Positions 17,509 through 26,344 of a stretch of DNA of 64,000 nt are shown piece by piece. Made by a program: the position numbers and the translations under genes. Origin of the DNA: JAZDRH01 sp047470865. GTDB lineage: Bacteria; Pseudomonadota; Gammaproteobacteria; Pseudomonadales; Pseudomonadaceae. Below the pieces are notes generated by a model that was given only the letters and a program-made list of their open reading frames with translations, ran no database searches and was not told where the DNA came from. The number at the start of each line of letters is the position of its first letter. The stretch's first letter is position 1. The DNA is taken from the NCBI RefSeq assembly GCF_047470865.1, contig NZ_JAZDRH010000005.1, positions 74,708-138,707 on the forward strand, read 5' to 3'.

Positions 17509-19197
17509 TTAAGCGTTATTTAGCTTTTTTAGCTCTTCATCTCGCAATTGACGTCGCAGAATTTTACCCACGTTAGTTGTTGGCAATTCATCCCTAAACT
17601 CAATAATACGCGCTACTTTATAGCTGGTTAGGCTAGCTCGCATGTGTTTGATAATTTCATCTTCTGTCAAGGTTACGCCCGGTTTTAGTGCAATAAAGAC
17701 CTTAACAGCTTCCCCTGTTTTTTCACTTGGAATACCAATAGCAGCACATTGCAGAACACCTGGCAACTGCGCTAAAACATCTTCAACTTCATTGGGATAA
17801 ACATTAAACCCAGACACTACAATCATGTCTTTCTTACGATCGACAATACGTAAGTAGCCTTCTTCATCAATTTTGGCAATATCACCAGATTTGAGCCAAC
17901 CATCAGCATCTATCACATCGTCAGTTGCTTTTTGATTATTCCAATAACCTAGCATGACCTGCGGCCCTTTAACGCAAAGCTCACCTGCTTCACCTAAAGG
18001 TAACTCGTTGCCCTCTTCATCAATCACCTTACACAGCGTCGACGGGACAGGCAGTCCAATAGTACCAAGACGTATTTTCTGCAAGGGGTTTACCGATACA
18101 ATAGGGCTGGTTTCAGTCATACCAAAACCTTCACAGATTTTCGCACCTGTCACTTGTTCCCAGCGCTCAGCCGTTGCAATTTGCAGTGCCATACCACCAG
18201 ATAGCGTAAGTTTTAATCCTGAAAAATCTAGCGCTCTAAATTTCTCGTTATTACACAACCCCACAAATAAGGTATTTAACCCTACAAAACCTGTAAAACG
18301 TTTTTTAGATAAGTCATTAATAGTACTGTTCAAATCACGAGGATTGGTAATCAATAGGTTTTCATTACCTGTGATCATCATTGCCATACAGTGAATAGTG
18401 AAGGCGTAAATATGATATAGCGGCAATGGAGCAACAATTATTTCCTGCCCTGGCTTTAAATAGCTTCCCATAACGGCTTTAGCTTGTTGCATATTGGCAA
18501 TCAAGTTACGGTGCGATAGCATTGCCCCTTTAGCCACACCAGTAGTACCACCTGTATATTGGAGCACCGCTACATCATTTGCCTGAGGTTCAACATTGCG
18601 TGCTATTTTCTTGGCACCAAGTGCTAACACATCACGCAGGCTCAGTGCGCCTTGAATATGATAAGCAGGTACCATTTTCTTTACATATTTCACCACTGAG
18701 TTAATCACAAAGCGCTTTAAGCTAGGTAATAAGTCAGCTACCTCTGTAATGATGACGGTCTTAACTGAAGTTTTAGATAATACTTTTTCTGCAATATGCG
18801 CCATATTAGCCAAGCAAACTAAGGCTTTGGCACCAGAGTCATTAAATTGATGCTCTAACTCATGCGGCGTATATAAAGGATTCGTATTCACTACAATTAA
18901 GCCAGCCCGCATTGCACCAAACACCACTACAGGGTATTGCAAAACGTTAGGCAGTTGAATGGCAATACGATCGCCTGGCTGTAGCTCAGTATGATTTTGA
19001 ATCCATGCTGCAAAATCACCTGATAAGCGATACAGGTCACCGTAGGTAATAGTCGTACCTAAGTTAGTAAATGCTGGTTTGTCCGCATAGCGCTGACAAG
19101 ATTCAGTCAACACCGCTAGGATATTGGGGTATTCATCAGCATCTATCTCGGATGGAACGCCTTCAGGGTATTTATCCTTCCAGAAATTTTCAATCAT
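17509..19197 (-). CDS. fadD: Long-chain fatty acid-CoA ligase FadD
   Basis: A 562-residue AMP-forming acyl-CoA synthetase that activates exogenous fatty acids for beta-oxidation at the inner membrane. The P-loop YTGGTTGVAKGAMLSHRN, the adenylation motif CEGFGMTETSPIV, the hinge YLRIVDRKKDMIVVSGFNVYP and the C-terminal NVGKILRR (catalytic Lys) are all present. Length equals the E. coli enzyme. Pseudomonas often carries two tandem fadD genes; only one is here. The divergent neighbour is a PhaJ-type hydratase, linking the pair to fatty acid use. Confidence 0.95.
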   Translation of the reverse strand: MIENFWKDKYPEGVPSEIDADEYPNILAVLTESCQRYADKPAFTNLGTTITYGDLYRLSGDFAAWIQNHTELQPGDRIAIQLPNVLQYPVVVFGAMRAGLIVVNTNPLYTPHELEHQFNDSGAKALVCLANMAHIAEKVLSKTSVKTVIITEVADLLPSLKRFVINSVVKYVKKMVPAYHIQGALSLRDVLALGAKKIARNVEPQANDVAVLQYTGGTTGVAKGAMLSHRNLIANMQQAKAVMGSYLKPGQEIIVAPLPLYHIYAFTIHCMAMMITGNENLLITNPRDLNSTINDLSKKRFTGFVGLNTLFVGLCNNEKFRALDFSGLKLTLSGGMALQIATAERWEQVTGAKICEGFGMTETSPIVSVNPLQKIRLGTIGLPVPSTLCKVIDEEGNELPLGEAGELCVKGPQVMLGYWNNQKATDDVIDADGWLKSGDIAKIDEEGYLRIVDRKKDMIVVSGFNVYPNEVEDVLAQLPGVLQCAAIGIPSEKTGEAVKVFIALKPGVTLTEDEIIKHMRASLTSYKVARIIEFRDELPTTNVGKILRRQLRDEELKKLNNA

Positions 19198-19563
19198 GCA
19201 GCCAACTCCTAAGCAACAGCTTATATCTTCCCCTTCAAAGGGTCTTATTATCTTAATTCGCTTTCTTCACAATAGAGATAAACGAGCCAAGAAAGATTAT
19301 CAGCTTTAAATCCAGCAAACTAGCAACCAAACCTCTAACTTTAGTCATATTTAGCACGCGAGAAAAAGATTTAGTATCAAGACCAAGCTGATTTGAGCAA
19401 TTCCAATCAAGTTACAGGCTTACACCTGCACTTCAACCTGATTTAATCTATAGTAACGCACATAATTATACGCTGACACACCGCAAGCTAAAGCTATGCG
19501 CCATTAAATATCAAAAGCATTTTAATGGTAAATACCGCAATTTAATAAACTTGGAGCAATTTA
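19198..19563. other. 366-bp divergent promoter region between fadD and phaJ
   Basis: This region must hold the fadD (minus) and phaJ (plus) promoters. I could not find a convincing PsrA/FadR-type palindrome. A short dyad CAGG-cttaca-CCTG lies near 19413-19427. No ORF is supported. Confidence 0.5.
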
Positions 19564-20034
19564 ATGACAACCGTATCGAGCTTTGCATACGATGACCTCT
19601 CAATAGGACAAAAGGCGCAGCAAACCAAGCAGGTTACAGAACAAGATATTCTGCTCTTTGCTGCCGTATCTGGTGATTGCAACCCAGTTCATCTAGATGA
19701 GCAATATGCAGCAACAACAATGTTTAAAGAACGTATTGCCCATGGCATGTTCAGTGGCGCGCTAATTAGCGCTGCCATTGCGTGCAATCTACCTGGCCCT
19801 GGCAGCATTTACTTAGGTCAAGAGCTAACCTTCACGCGCCCAGTTAAACTAGGAGACAGCTTAACCGTTGAACTTGAAGTTCTAGAAAAACTACCCAAAA
19901 ACCGAGTGCGCATTGCCACACGTGTACTTAATCAAAACAATGAAATGGTCGTTGATGGTGTAGCTCTTGTGTTGGCGCCGAAAAAATCAACCGAAGTTAA
20001 CATGCCTTCAGCCCCTCAATTCATACAAAAGTAA
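19564..20034 (+). CDS. phaJ: MaoC-like (R)-specific enoyl-CoA hydratase
   Basis: A 156-residue single hot-dog domain of the MaoC/PhaJ family, which hydrates trans-2-enoyl-CoA to (R)-3-hydroxyacyl-CoA and can supply polyhydroxyalkanoate monomers from beta-oxidation. The hydratase-2 motif is clear at residues ~33-45 (AAVSGDCNPVHLDEQYA, with the catalytic Asp and His), followed by ERIAHGMFSGALIS. It has a good ribosome site (CTTGGAGC before the ATG). The divergent fadD supports a role in fatty acid metabolism; no PHA synthase is in the window, so the product's fate is open. Confidence 0.87.
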   Translation: MTTVSSFAYDDLSIGQKAQQTKQVTEQDILLFAAVSGDCNPVHLDEQYAATTMFKERIAHGMFSGALISAAIACNLPGPGSIYLGQELTFTRPVKLGDSLTVELEVLEKLPKNRVRIATRVLNQNNEMVVDGVALVLAPKKSTEVNMPSAPQFIQK

Positions 20035-20044
20035 CCTGTGATTT

Positions 20045-20077
20045 AAGGCTAGTCATTTCACAGGGCTAGCCTTTTTT
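20045..20077 (+). terminator. Intrinsic terminator of phaJ
   Basis: Stem AAGGCTAG / CTAGCCTT with an intervening loop, ending in six T, starting 11 bases after the phaJ stop. Confidence 0.87.
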
Positions 20078-20133
20078 ACAACCAAACTTGTGAATAATGC
20101 CTGAACCACAAATAGCATCTGACTCGCCGCAAT

Positions 20134-20156
20134 TAATCCACATATTCTGTGGATAA
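20134..20156. repeat. Facing DnaA-box-like pair (7-bp dyad)
   Basis: TAATCCACA, then TATTC, then TGTGGATAA. The right half matches the DnaA consensus (TTATCCACA on the minus strand) exactly and the left half has one change. As a hairpin the core ATCCACA/TGTGGAT pairs perfectly. It lies in a convergent gap, so regulation of a flanking promoter is unlikely. Chance occurrence is possible. Confidence 0.4.
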
Positions 20157-20392
20157 GTCTGTTATCAAGTCTTTTTTTTGATTCGCAATGCTTGATACTA
20201 TGGGGCTTTAGCTTAAACTGATGAATTTTTCATCAATTAGAAATATCTTTTAAAATCAACAACTTACAAAGTCAAGAAATAAAATCAATTTCATCTAATT
20301 ATTTTTATTGTCAAGTGGTTTGTTAGTTTTTTTAGTGTGCACAAGTCCTAAGTTCTAAAAATATATTAACTTTATATAATTTTTTCACATAC

Positions 20393-20428
20393 AAAAAAAC
20401 CTGACCAACATTACATTTGGCCAGGTTT
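20393..20428 (-). terminator. Intrinsic terminator of purC
   Basis: On the minus strand, stem AAACCTGGCCAA with TTGGTCAGGTTT (one G-T pair), an 8-nt loop, then a run of T. It begins 16 bases after the purC stop. Confidence 0.88.
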
Positions 20429-20443
20429 GAGTACAGTGCAAAA

Positions 20444-21313
20444 TCAGTTTGTTAAACGCACTAACGCTTCTCGGTATTTGTCTGCTGTTTTTTGGCGTAC
20501 ATCTAAAGGAACTTCTGGTGCTGGTGCTTGCTTATTCCAGCCACTGGCCTCCAACCAGTCTCGCACGAATTGTTTGTCAAAACTAGGTGGATTGGTACCC
20601 TCTTGGTAACTATCTGCTGGCCAAAAACGGCTTGAGTCAGGTGTTAATACTTCGTCCATTAAGGTTAAAGTGCCCTGTTCATCAAGCCCAAACTCAAATT
20701 TAGTATCCGCAATAATAATGCCACGAGTAGCTGCGTACTCAACAGCGGCTTTATACAGCGCAATAGAGACCTGCTTTACTTGCTCCGCAAGCTCAGCGCC
20801 AATAATTTCTTGGCAGCGTTCAAAAGAAATATTTTCGTCATGATCGCCAACAGCAGCTTTAGTAGATGGTGTAAAAATAGGCTCTGGTAGTTTGCTCGCT
20901 TCTTTTAAGCCAGCAGGTAACTGAATCCCACAAACCGTGCCAGTTACTTGATACTCTTTCCAGCCTGAGCCTACTAAGTAGCCACGTACAATAGCTTCAA
21001 CCGCCACAGGCTTTAACCGTTTAGCTACTACTGAGCGCCCTTCCACCAAAGGCAATTCTGCGCCAGAAACAACAGCTTCAACTTGATCACCCGTAAAGTG
21101 GTTTGGCACAAGATCTTTAAGTTTTTCAAACCAAAAATTAGAAATAGCTGTTAAGATTTTGCCTTTATCTGGAATAGGCTCAGACAAGATAACATCAAAT
21201 GCTGAGAGCCTGTCACTGGCTACCATTAGCATACGTTTGTCATCAATCTCATAAAGATCTCGCACTTTGCCAGAATAAAGTTTTTTCAAACTTAACCTGC
21301 TTGAGCTGCTCAT
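20444..21313 (-). CDS. purC: SAICAR synthetase, long (ADE1-like) form
   Basis: A 289-residue phosphoribosylaminoimidazole-succinocarboxamide synthase, which joins CAIR and aspartate in purine synthesis. It begins LYSGKVRDLYEIDDKRMLMV and has ASDRLSAFDVILSEPIPDKG, VEAIVRGYLVGSGWKEY and LMDEVLTPDSSRFWPAD. These and the length mark the long subfamily seen in betaproteobacteria and yeast, not the ~236-residue form typical of Pseudomonas and E. coli. The gene order dapA-bamC-purC is nevertheless the Pseudomonas one. A terminator precedes it, so it has its own promoter after bamC. Confidence 0.95.
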   Translation of the reverse strand: MSSSSRLSLKKLYSGKVRDLYEIDDKRMLMVASDRLSAFDVILSEPIPDKGKILTAISNFWFEKLKDLVPNHFTGDQVEAVVSGAELPLVEGRSVVAKRLKPVAVEAIVRGYLVGSGWKEYQVTGTVCGIQLPAGLKEASKLPEPIFTPSTKAAVGDHDENISFERCQEIIGAELAEQVKQVSIALYKAAVEYAATRGIIIADTKFEFGLDEQGTLTLMDEVLTPDSSRFWPADSYQEGTNPPSFDKQFVRDWLEASGWNKQAPAPEVPLDVRQKTADKYREALVRLTN

Positions 21314-21334
21314 GAAGAATTCCTGTGTTTTTTA

Positions 21335-21366
21335 AACAAAACAGGCGAAACCTTAGGTTTCGCCTG
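21335..21366 (-). terminator. Intrinsic terminator of bamC
   Basis: On the minus strand an 11-bp perfect stem (CAGGCGAAACC/GGTTTCGCCTG) with a TAA loop is followed by TTTTGTTT. It separates bamC from purC. Confidence 0.88.
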
Positions 21367-21389
21367 CATTTCATCGCATCATTCAGCGC

Positions 21390-22469
21390 TTAGTTTAAGC
21401 TATTTTGTAAACGCTGTAATACTTTAACTGCATTTTCCTTAGCCGCTGGTTGGCTGTCTAAGGTCAGCACAGTGACATTAACGTGGCGATCTTGCCCTGC
21501 CACTTGCAATATATAACGCTGTGCTTTTTTCTCTGGATTATTTGAGCTAAATAAACGCTTAAAAAAGCCGGGCTTTTCAGTTTTTTTGCCTTGGCCAACA
21601 TCAATAAAATAACTGCCTGTTGAGCGATTTAAGTCATCAACTCGAATATTAGCACTATCTAAAGCACGCCCTAAGCTTGACCAAGCCCGATCAAAGTTAG
21701 CATCTAATTTCAAATAAGGCTGGCCCTGGGCTTCTAACAGCTGTACACGACTTGGCGCATCAAATATAGCGCTAGCAGCTAAAGAAACAGAGCCCCCTTT
21801 GATCATGCTTTGCTCTAGATTTAGACGAAAATCTTCAATCAGTGCATTATCAAGAGTTGTTACTCCTGGCTCTTGCTGCCAAGCTTGCTCTAAAGTACTG
21901 CCTACAGGTCGCACTTGTGTAATTAGGAAAATTTCACTGGTGTTGCGTTGCACACCTGGTTCTATACGTACTAAAACCCGTACCTCACTAGCCCCCAACC
22001 CTAGAGTACGTTCAGCTAAAGAAGCAGAAAAACGCTCTGCCTTACTCCAAGCCGTCATGAACTCACCAGTTTGTGGTCGTTCTGCAACAATACTTAAACC
22101 GCTTTCTTCAAAATACTGTTGAGCGATAGGCCAAATCTCAGCAGGAATGCGTTGAGCAATTAACCATTGTGTCGTACCACTTTTTTGCAGGCTAATGATT
22201 TTTTCATCTGCTTTAATTGCCATAGGTTCCGGACGACTCACCACTTCTGCTTTAGGATCAGCATCTGGAATATGTCGTGGAATAGGCAACAGTGGATCTA
22301 GGCGTTTATTTTGAGCACCCTCTGGCATTTGCATAGGAGGTATTTGCTGTGCTTGCAAATAATCATTGCCGCGGTCACGAAAATACCCTTTCTCGCCCCA
22401 TATCCAACCACATCCACTGGTACTTGCTAGCGTAGCTGCTAACAACGACATTCCTACAATTCGCTTCAT
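21390..22469 (-). CDS. bamC: Outer membrane assembly lipoprotein BamC (NlpB)
   Basis: A 359-residue lipoprotein of the BAM complex, which inserts beta-barrel proteins into the outer membrane. The signal peptide MKRIVGMSLLAATLASTSGC ends at the lipidated Cys. A conserved unstructured stretch (RDRGNDYLQAQQIPPMQMPE) that contacts BamD follows, then two helix-grip domains. I chose the ATG at 22469 because the lipoprotein signal begins there; the longer open frame would run into dapA. It lies 16 bases after dapA, as is usual in gammaproteobacteria. Confidence 0.92.
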   Translation of the reverse strand: MKRIVGMSLLAATLASTSGCGWIWGEKGYFRDRGNDYLQAQQIPPMQMPEGAQNKRLDPLLPIPRHIPDADPKAEVVSRPEPMAIKADEKIISLQKSGTTQWLIAQRIPAEIWPIAQQYFEESGLSIVAERPQTGEFMTAWSKAERFSASLAERTLGLGASEVRVLVRIEPGVQRNTSEIFLITQVRPVGSTLEQAWQQEPGVTTLDNALIEDFRLNLEQSMIKGGSVSLAASAIFDAPSRVQLLEAQGQPYLKLDANFDRAWSSLGRALDSANIRVDDLNRSTGSYFIDVGQGKKTEKPGFFKRLFSSNNPEKKAQRYILQVAGQDRHVNVTVLTLDSQPAAKENAVKVLQRLQNSLN

Positions 22470-22485
22470 GCGTAATAAACCCCTA

Positions 22486-23364
22486 TTAAGCCAACAAACC
22501 ACATTGACGTAAAGCTGCTTGCAAGGTCGCGCGATTCTGCACGCCAAGCGGTGTAAGTGGTAACCGAATACCTGTATTAATATAGCCCATTTCATGCAAA
22601 GCCCACTTTACAGGAATTGGGTTTGATTCGATAAACATAGCATTGTGCACTGGCATTAGCTGATCATTCAAGGCTTTGGCTTGATCCGCCTCACCGGCCA
22701 TTGCCAAACGGCATAGTTGCGCCATTTGCTTAGGGGCTACGTTGGCAGTCACTGAAATATTACCTTTGCCGCCCATTAGCATGAGCTGATAAGCGCTAGC
22801 ATCATCACCTGATAACACTAAGAAATCGCTAGCCACACCTTCTAAAATCTGACGTGCGCGCTCTAAATTACCTGTAGCCTCTTTAATACCAATAATATTT
22901 TTCACTGTTGATAAGCGAATCACTGTTTCTGGCAGCATATCGCAGGCGGTACGGCCAGGCACGTTATATAAAATTTGTGGGATATCCACTGCCTCAGCAA
23001 TAGCTTTATAGTGTTGGTACAAGCCTTCTTGAGTAGGCTTATTGTAGTAAGGTGTCACTAATAAACAGGCATCTGCACCCGCACCTTTAGCATTGGTTGT
23101 TAAATCAATGGCTTCACGGGTGCAATTAGCACCAGTCCCTGCAATCACAGGAATACGTCCATTAACTTGGCGTACCACACGACGTATCACTTCGTGGTGC
23201 TCACTTACGTTAAGTGTTGCTGATTCGCCTGAAGTACCTACCGCCACAATAGCGTCAGTACCCTGTTCAATATGAAACTCTACCAGCTTTGCTAGAGCAT
23301 CCCAATCTAGAGCACCTTCTGGGTCCATGGGTGTGACTAGTGCCACCATACTGCCGGTTATCAT
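22486..23364 (-). CDS. dapA: 4-hydroxy-tetrahydrodipicolinate synthase
   Basis: A 292-residue TIM-barrel aldolase-type enzyme condensing pyruvate and aspartate semialdehyde, the entry to lysine and diaminopimelate synthesis. MITGSMVALVTPM opens the protein, GTSGESATL is the substrate-carboxylate motif, YYNKPTQEGLYQHY carries the catalytic Tyr and NIIGIKEATGN carries the Schiff-base Lys. I chose the ATG at 23364 because a TAGGAG site lies just before it and the length then equals E. coli DapA. It is divergent from gcvR. Confidence 0.96.
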   Translation of the reverse strand: MITGSMVALVTPMDPEGALDWDALAKLVEFHIEQGTDAIVAVGTSGESATLNVSEHHEVIRRVVRQVNGRIPVIAGTGANCTREAIDLTTNAKGAGADACLLVTPYYNKPTQEGLYQHYKAIAEAVDIPQILYNVPGRTACDMLPETVIRLSTVKNIIGIKEATGNLERARQILEGVASDFLVLSGDDASAYQLMLMGGKGNISVTANVAPKQMAQLCRLAMAGEADQAKALNDQLMPVHNAMFIESNPIPVKWALHEMGYINTGIRLPLTPLGVQNRATLQAALRQCGLLA

Positions 23365-23512
23365 GCAACTGCTCCTACCAAGTGATTTTTTAGACAAGTA
23401 ATGTTACTGATGCCTATATAAGAGTACAAGCATCTATATTATCGTTATACTGCCTTTTAGTAATGTGAGAAACAGATTTATACTTTTTTGCTATCTTTCT
23501 TGAGAAATCAGC

Positions 23513-24070
23513 ATGTCATCTACGTCTTCTTCTGATCAAAATTTAATGATCAGCGCTTTAGGGCATGACCCCCTTTTGCTTACCAATGCGCTTTGCCGTG
23601 CTTGTTTAGAAAGTCGCTGCAATATTGTGAGCAGCCGCTTAACTCGACATAATGATTACTGTGCATTAATTTTGCAGGTCAGTGGTAGCTGGGATGCGCT
23701 CGCACGCTTAGAAACCAATCTGCCTGTACTGGCTAAACGTGAAAACTGCCAAGTACAGTTTTCCCGCACAGTCAACCCCGAACTTAAGCAAAAAGCCCTG
23801 CCTTATATTATTTATGTGAGTGCGATTTATCGTGCTGATATTTTGCCTGAACTGTGTCAATTTCTAATTGACCACAAAGTTACCTTAGATACTATTACTT
23901 ATGACAGTTTTCTGGCGCCGCAAACACAAACCCGCATGCTTAACGCAACCTTGACCATTACACTACCTGCAGATATGCATATTAGCTGGCTACGTGATGA
24001 ATTTTTAGACTTTGCAGACACCCTTAATTTGGATGCTATTTTAGAACCTTGGCGCCCACAACTCACTTAA
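23513..24070 (+). CDS. gcvR: Glycine cleavage system regulator GcvR (ACT domains)
   Basis: A 185-residue protein with two ACT domains, matching GcvR, which in E. coli binds GcvA and blocks activation of the glycine cleavage operon. The first ACT begins LMISALGHDPLLLTNALCRAC and the second begins YIIYVSAIYRADILPELCQF. No gcvA is in the window. It sits between divergent dapA and downstream bcp, 19 bases before bcp, as in Pseudomonas. Confidence 0.87.
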   Translation: MSSTSSSDQNLMISALGHDPLLLTNALCRACLESRCNIVSSRLTRHNDYCALILQVSGSWDALARLETNLPVLAKRENCQVQFSRTVNPELKQKALPYIIYVSAIYRADILPELCQFLIDHKVTLDTITYDSFLAPQTQTRMLNATLTITLPADMHISWLRDEFLDFADTLNLDAILEPWRPQLT

Positions 24071-24089
24071 TTTTACAGGATACACTCGA

Positions 24090-24560
24090 ATGGTCACTTT
24101 AAATCAGCCTGTTCCAGCCTTTACCGCACAAGCGACCAATGACCTCCAAATTGAGCTTAGCCAATTAAAAGGCAGACAAGTGGTGATTTATTTTTATCCT
24201 AAAGACAACACCGCTGGCTGTACGCTAGAAGGGCAAGATTTCAATGCAGCTTATGATCAATTCAACAAGGCTAATACCATCATTTTCGGTGTTTCACGCG
24301 ATAGCTTGCGTACTCATAGCAATTTTAAAACCAAGCATAATTTTGCCTTTGAGCTAATTAGTGACCCTGAAGAAACACTCTGCCGCTTATTTGATGTAAT
24401 CAAGCTTAAAAAAATGTACGGTAAAGAACACATGGGTATTGAGCGCAGTACCTTTTTAATCAATAAAGAAGGCATACTCGTGCAAGAATGGCGCAAAGTA
24501 AAAGTACCAGGACATGTAGCACAGGTATTAGCAGCTGCACAAAAACTACAGCAAGCTTAG
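24090..24560 (+). CDS. bcp: Thioredoxin-dependent peroxiredoxin Bcp
   Basis: A 156-residue AhpC/TSA-family peroxiredoxin reducing hydroperoxides with thioredoxin. The peroxidatic site is DNTAGCTLEGQDF, and a second Cys follows in EETLCRLFDV. The fold motifs VIYFYPKDNTAG and GVSRDSLRTHSNF are present. The usual resolving-Cys position five residues after the peroxidatic Cys is occupied by G/Q-type residues, so the later Cys may resolve the disulfide, or it may be a 1-Cys type. Its stop overlaps the convergent TusA-like stop by 4 bases. Confidence 0.94.
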   Translation: MVTLNQPVPAFTAQATNDLQIELSQLKGRQVVIYFYPKDNTAGCTLEGQDFNAAYDQFNKANTIIFGVSRDSLRTHSNFKTKHNFAFELISDPEETLCRLFDVIKLKKMYGKEHMGIERSTFLINKEGILVQEWRKVKVPGHVAQVLAAAQKLQQA

Positions 24561-24796
24561 GCTTTTTTAAGCCAATGCAAATAACGCTCTGCTTGCTGTT
24601 CTTGTTTTAATAAAGCATGCCCAGCTAAGCGAGCAAAGGCTGCGATATCTCGCTCAGAACCAGCATCTGTAGCTATCACCTTCAGAACTTGGCCCGATTG
24701 CATCTGGCTTAGTGCCATCTTGGTCTTTAACAGTGGTAATGGACAAGCTAAACCTTGGGCATCTAATTCTTGATCAAATTTGTCACACATTTGCAT
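24557..24796 (-). CDS. TusA-family sulfur carrier
   Basis: A 79-residue SirA/TusA-fold protein. The invariant CPxP motif is in LDAQGLACPLPLLKTKMAL and the family pattern GQVLKVIATDAGSERDI follows. Such proteins carry a persulfide to tRNA thiolation or to molybdenum-cofactor enzymes. Position between bcp and bepA matches a Pseudomonas TusA-like paralogue linked to molybdenum homeostasis, rather than tusA proper; that assignment is by synteny. It converges on bcp with overlapping stop codons. Confidence 0.85.
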   Translation of the reverse strand: MQMCDKFDQELDAQGLACPLPLLKTKMALSQMQSGQVLKVIATDAGSERDIAAFARLAGHALLKQEQQAERYLHWLKKA

Positions 24797-24907
24797 TTCC
24801 CCCTTACAAATTGAACCTCTTATAGTAGCAGTAGCTCTATAGAGACTGGTAAAGTTATACGCTTATTGATCTTATTCTGCCTGATTTATGGATGAGTTTA
24901 GCCTGCA

Positions 24908-26344
24908 ATGAACATTTTACGCCCTACATTATTAGCGCTTGCTTGTACTTTCAGCTTGGCTAGCTTTGCTGCAAATGACCTTCCAGCATTGGGTGACGCC
25001 AGTTCAGCTATTGTTTCACCTGAACAAGAACATAAACTAGGCAGAGCTTGGCTAAGCATGCTGCGCGGACAAGTACGCCAACTCAATGATCCTTTGTTAA
25101 AAGAATATGTTGAACAAAGCGTTTATCGGCTCGCAGAAACTAGCCAATTACGAGATCGACGACTTGAATTTATTGTTCTAGCCAGCCCTCAACTAAACGC
25201 CTTTGCTGCACCAGGTGGAATCATTGGCGTTAATGGCGGTTTATTTCTTCATGCACAAACTGAAGCTGAATATGCCTCCGTTATGGCGCATGAGCTAGCA
25301 CACTTATCACAACGCCACTTCGCCCGTGGCGTAGAAGCGCAAAAACGAATGCAACTACCTATGATGGCCGCACTACTGGCAGGCATTGTAGCAGCTGCTG
25401 CCGGAGCCGGCGATGCGGGGATGGCAGCCATCGTTGGTTCGCAAGCCGCAGCTTACCAAACCCAAGCACGCTATTCACGACTACATGAACAAGAAGCTGA
25501 CCGTATTGGCCTAACTAACTTAGAGCGAGCTGGCTATGACCCTATGGCAATGCCAGAAATGTTTGAACGCTTAGTGCGTTTATATCGCTATGACCAACGC
25601 CCACCTGAATTTCTTTCTACGCACCCATTAACAGACAACCGTATTGCGGATGCTCGTGGCCGCGCAGAACAACTCTACCGCCCCAACGGAATCAAAGATA
25701 GCTTACGTTACCAACTCATGCGCGCGCGCGTCATGTTACGCTTTGAGGAAACACCAGGTGTTGCGGTAAAACGTTTTAATGCACAGCTAAGTGAAAATAA
25801 AAATGCGCAAGCTGCACGTTACGGGCTAGCTCTAGCACTAACTAAATCAGGTCGTTTTGACGAAGCACGCACGCATTTGGACATACTGCTCAAACAAAAA
25901 CCAAAAGATATTATTTACAACCTGTCTTATGCAGAACTTGACTTAGCTAGTAACAAAACCAATGAAGCTTACAACCGAGTACAGCGTATGCTCACTACCT
26001 ATCCCAACAGTTTTCCATTGCAACAACTCAAAGCTGATATTTTATTTAAGCAAGGGAAAAATCAGGAAACTGAGCAGGTTTTAGAGAAAATCGTTGCTAA
26101 GCGCCCTAATGATCCAGATATCTGGTTACAGCTGGCTGAGGTTCGCGGCTTAAACAATAATATTATAGGCCTACACCAAGCACGTGCAGAGTACTTTGCA
26201 AAAGTAGGTGAATATGAGCAGGCTATTCAGCAACTCGACTTGGCTAAACGTCGAGCCGCAAATAACTTTACATTAGCGGCTCGAATTGATGCAAGGCAGC
26301 GTGAGTTAATCCAAGAAGAACGCGCCATCAAAGAAATGATGTAA
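24908..26344 (+). CDS. bepA: M48 metalloprotease with TPR repeats, BepA-like
   Basis: A 478-residue periplasmic zinc protease. In E. coli BepA degrades misfolded LptD and assists its assembly at the BAM complex. A signal peptide (MNILRPTLLALACTFSLASFA) precedes the M48 domain with HELAHLSQRHF (HExxH near residue 127) and the third zinc ligand in HEQEADRIGL (near 195). TPR-like repeats cover ~290-470. The stop region overlaps the convergent yeiH gene by 17 bases. Presence of bamC and lptFG nearby fits the envelope role. Confidence 0.9.
   Translation: MNILRPTLLALACTFSLASFAANDLPALGDASSAIVSPEQEHKLGRAWLSMLRGQVRQLNDPLLKEYVEQSVYRLAETSQLRDRRLEFIVLASPQLNAFAAPGGIIGVNGGLFLHAQTEAEYASVMAHELAHLSQRHFARGVEAQKRMQLPMMAALLAGIVAAAAGAGDAGMAAIVGSQAAAYQTQARYSRLHEQEADRIGLTNLERAGYDPMAMPEMFERLVRLYRYDQRPPEFLSTHPLTDNRIADARGRAEQLYRPNGIKDSLRYQLMRARVMLRFEETPGVAVKRFNAQLSENKNAQAARYGLALALTKSGRFDEARTHLDILLKQKPKDIIYNLSYAELDLASNKTNEAYNRVQRMLTTYPNSFPLQQLKADILFKQGKNQETEQVLEKIVAKRPNDPDIWLQLAEVRGLNNNIIGLHQARAEYFAKVGEYEQAIQQLDLAKRRAANNFTLAARIDARQRELIQEERAIKEMM

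Larger units (their letters stand above)
20035..20443. other. 409-bp gap between phaJ and purC (convergent)
   Basis: It contains the phaJ terminator, the purC terminator, and between them about 310 bp of AT-rich DNA without a supported gene. A facing pair of DnaA-box-like sequences (20134-20156) lies in it. Confidence 0.6.

Noticed and set aside
17954..18394. Plus-strand open frame of 146 codons
   Set aside because: Antisense to the conserved core of fadD; Ser/Pro-rich shadow without start signals.
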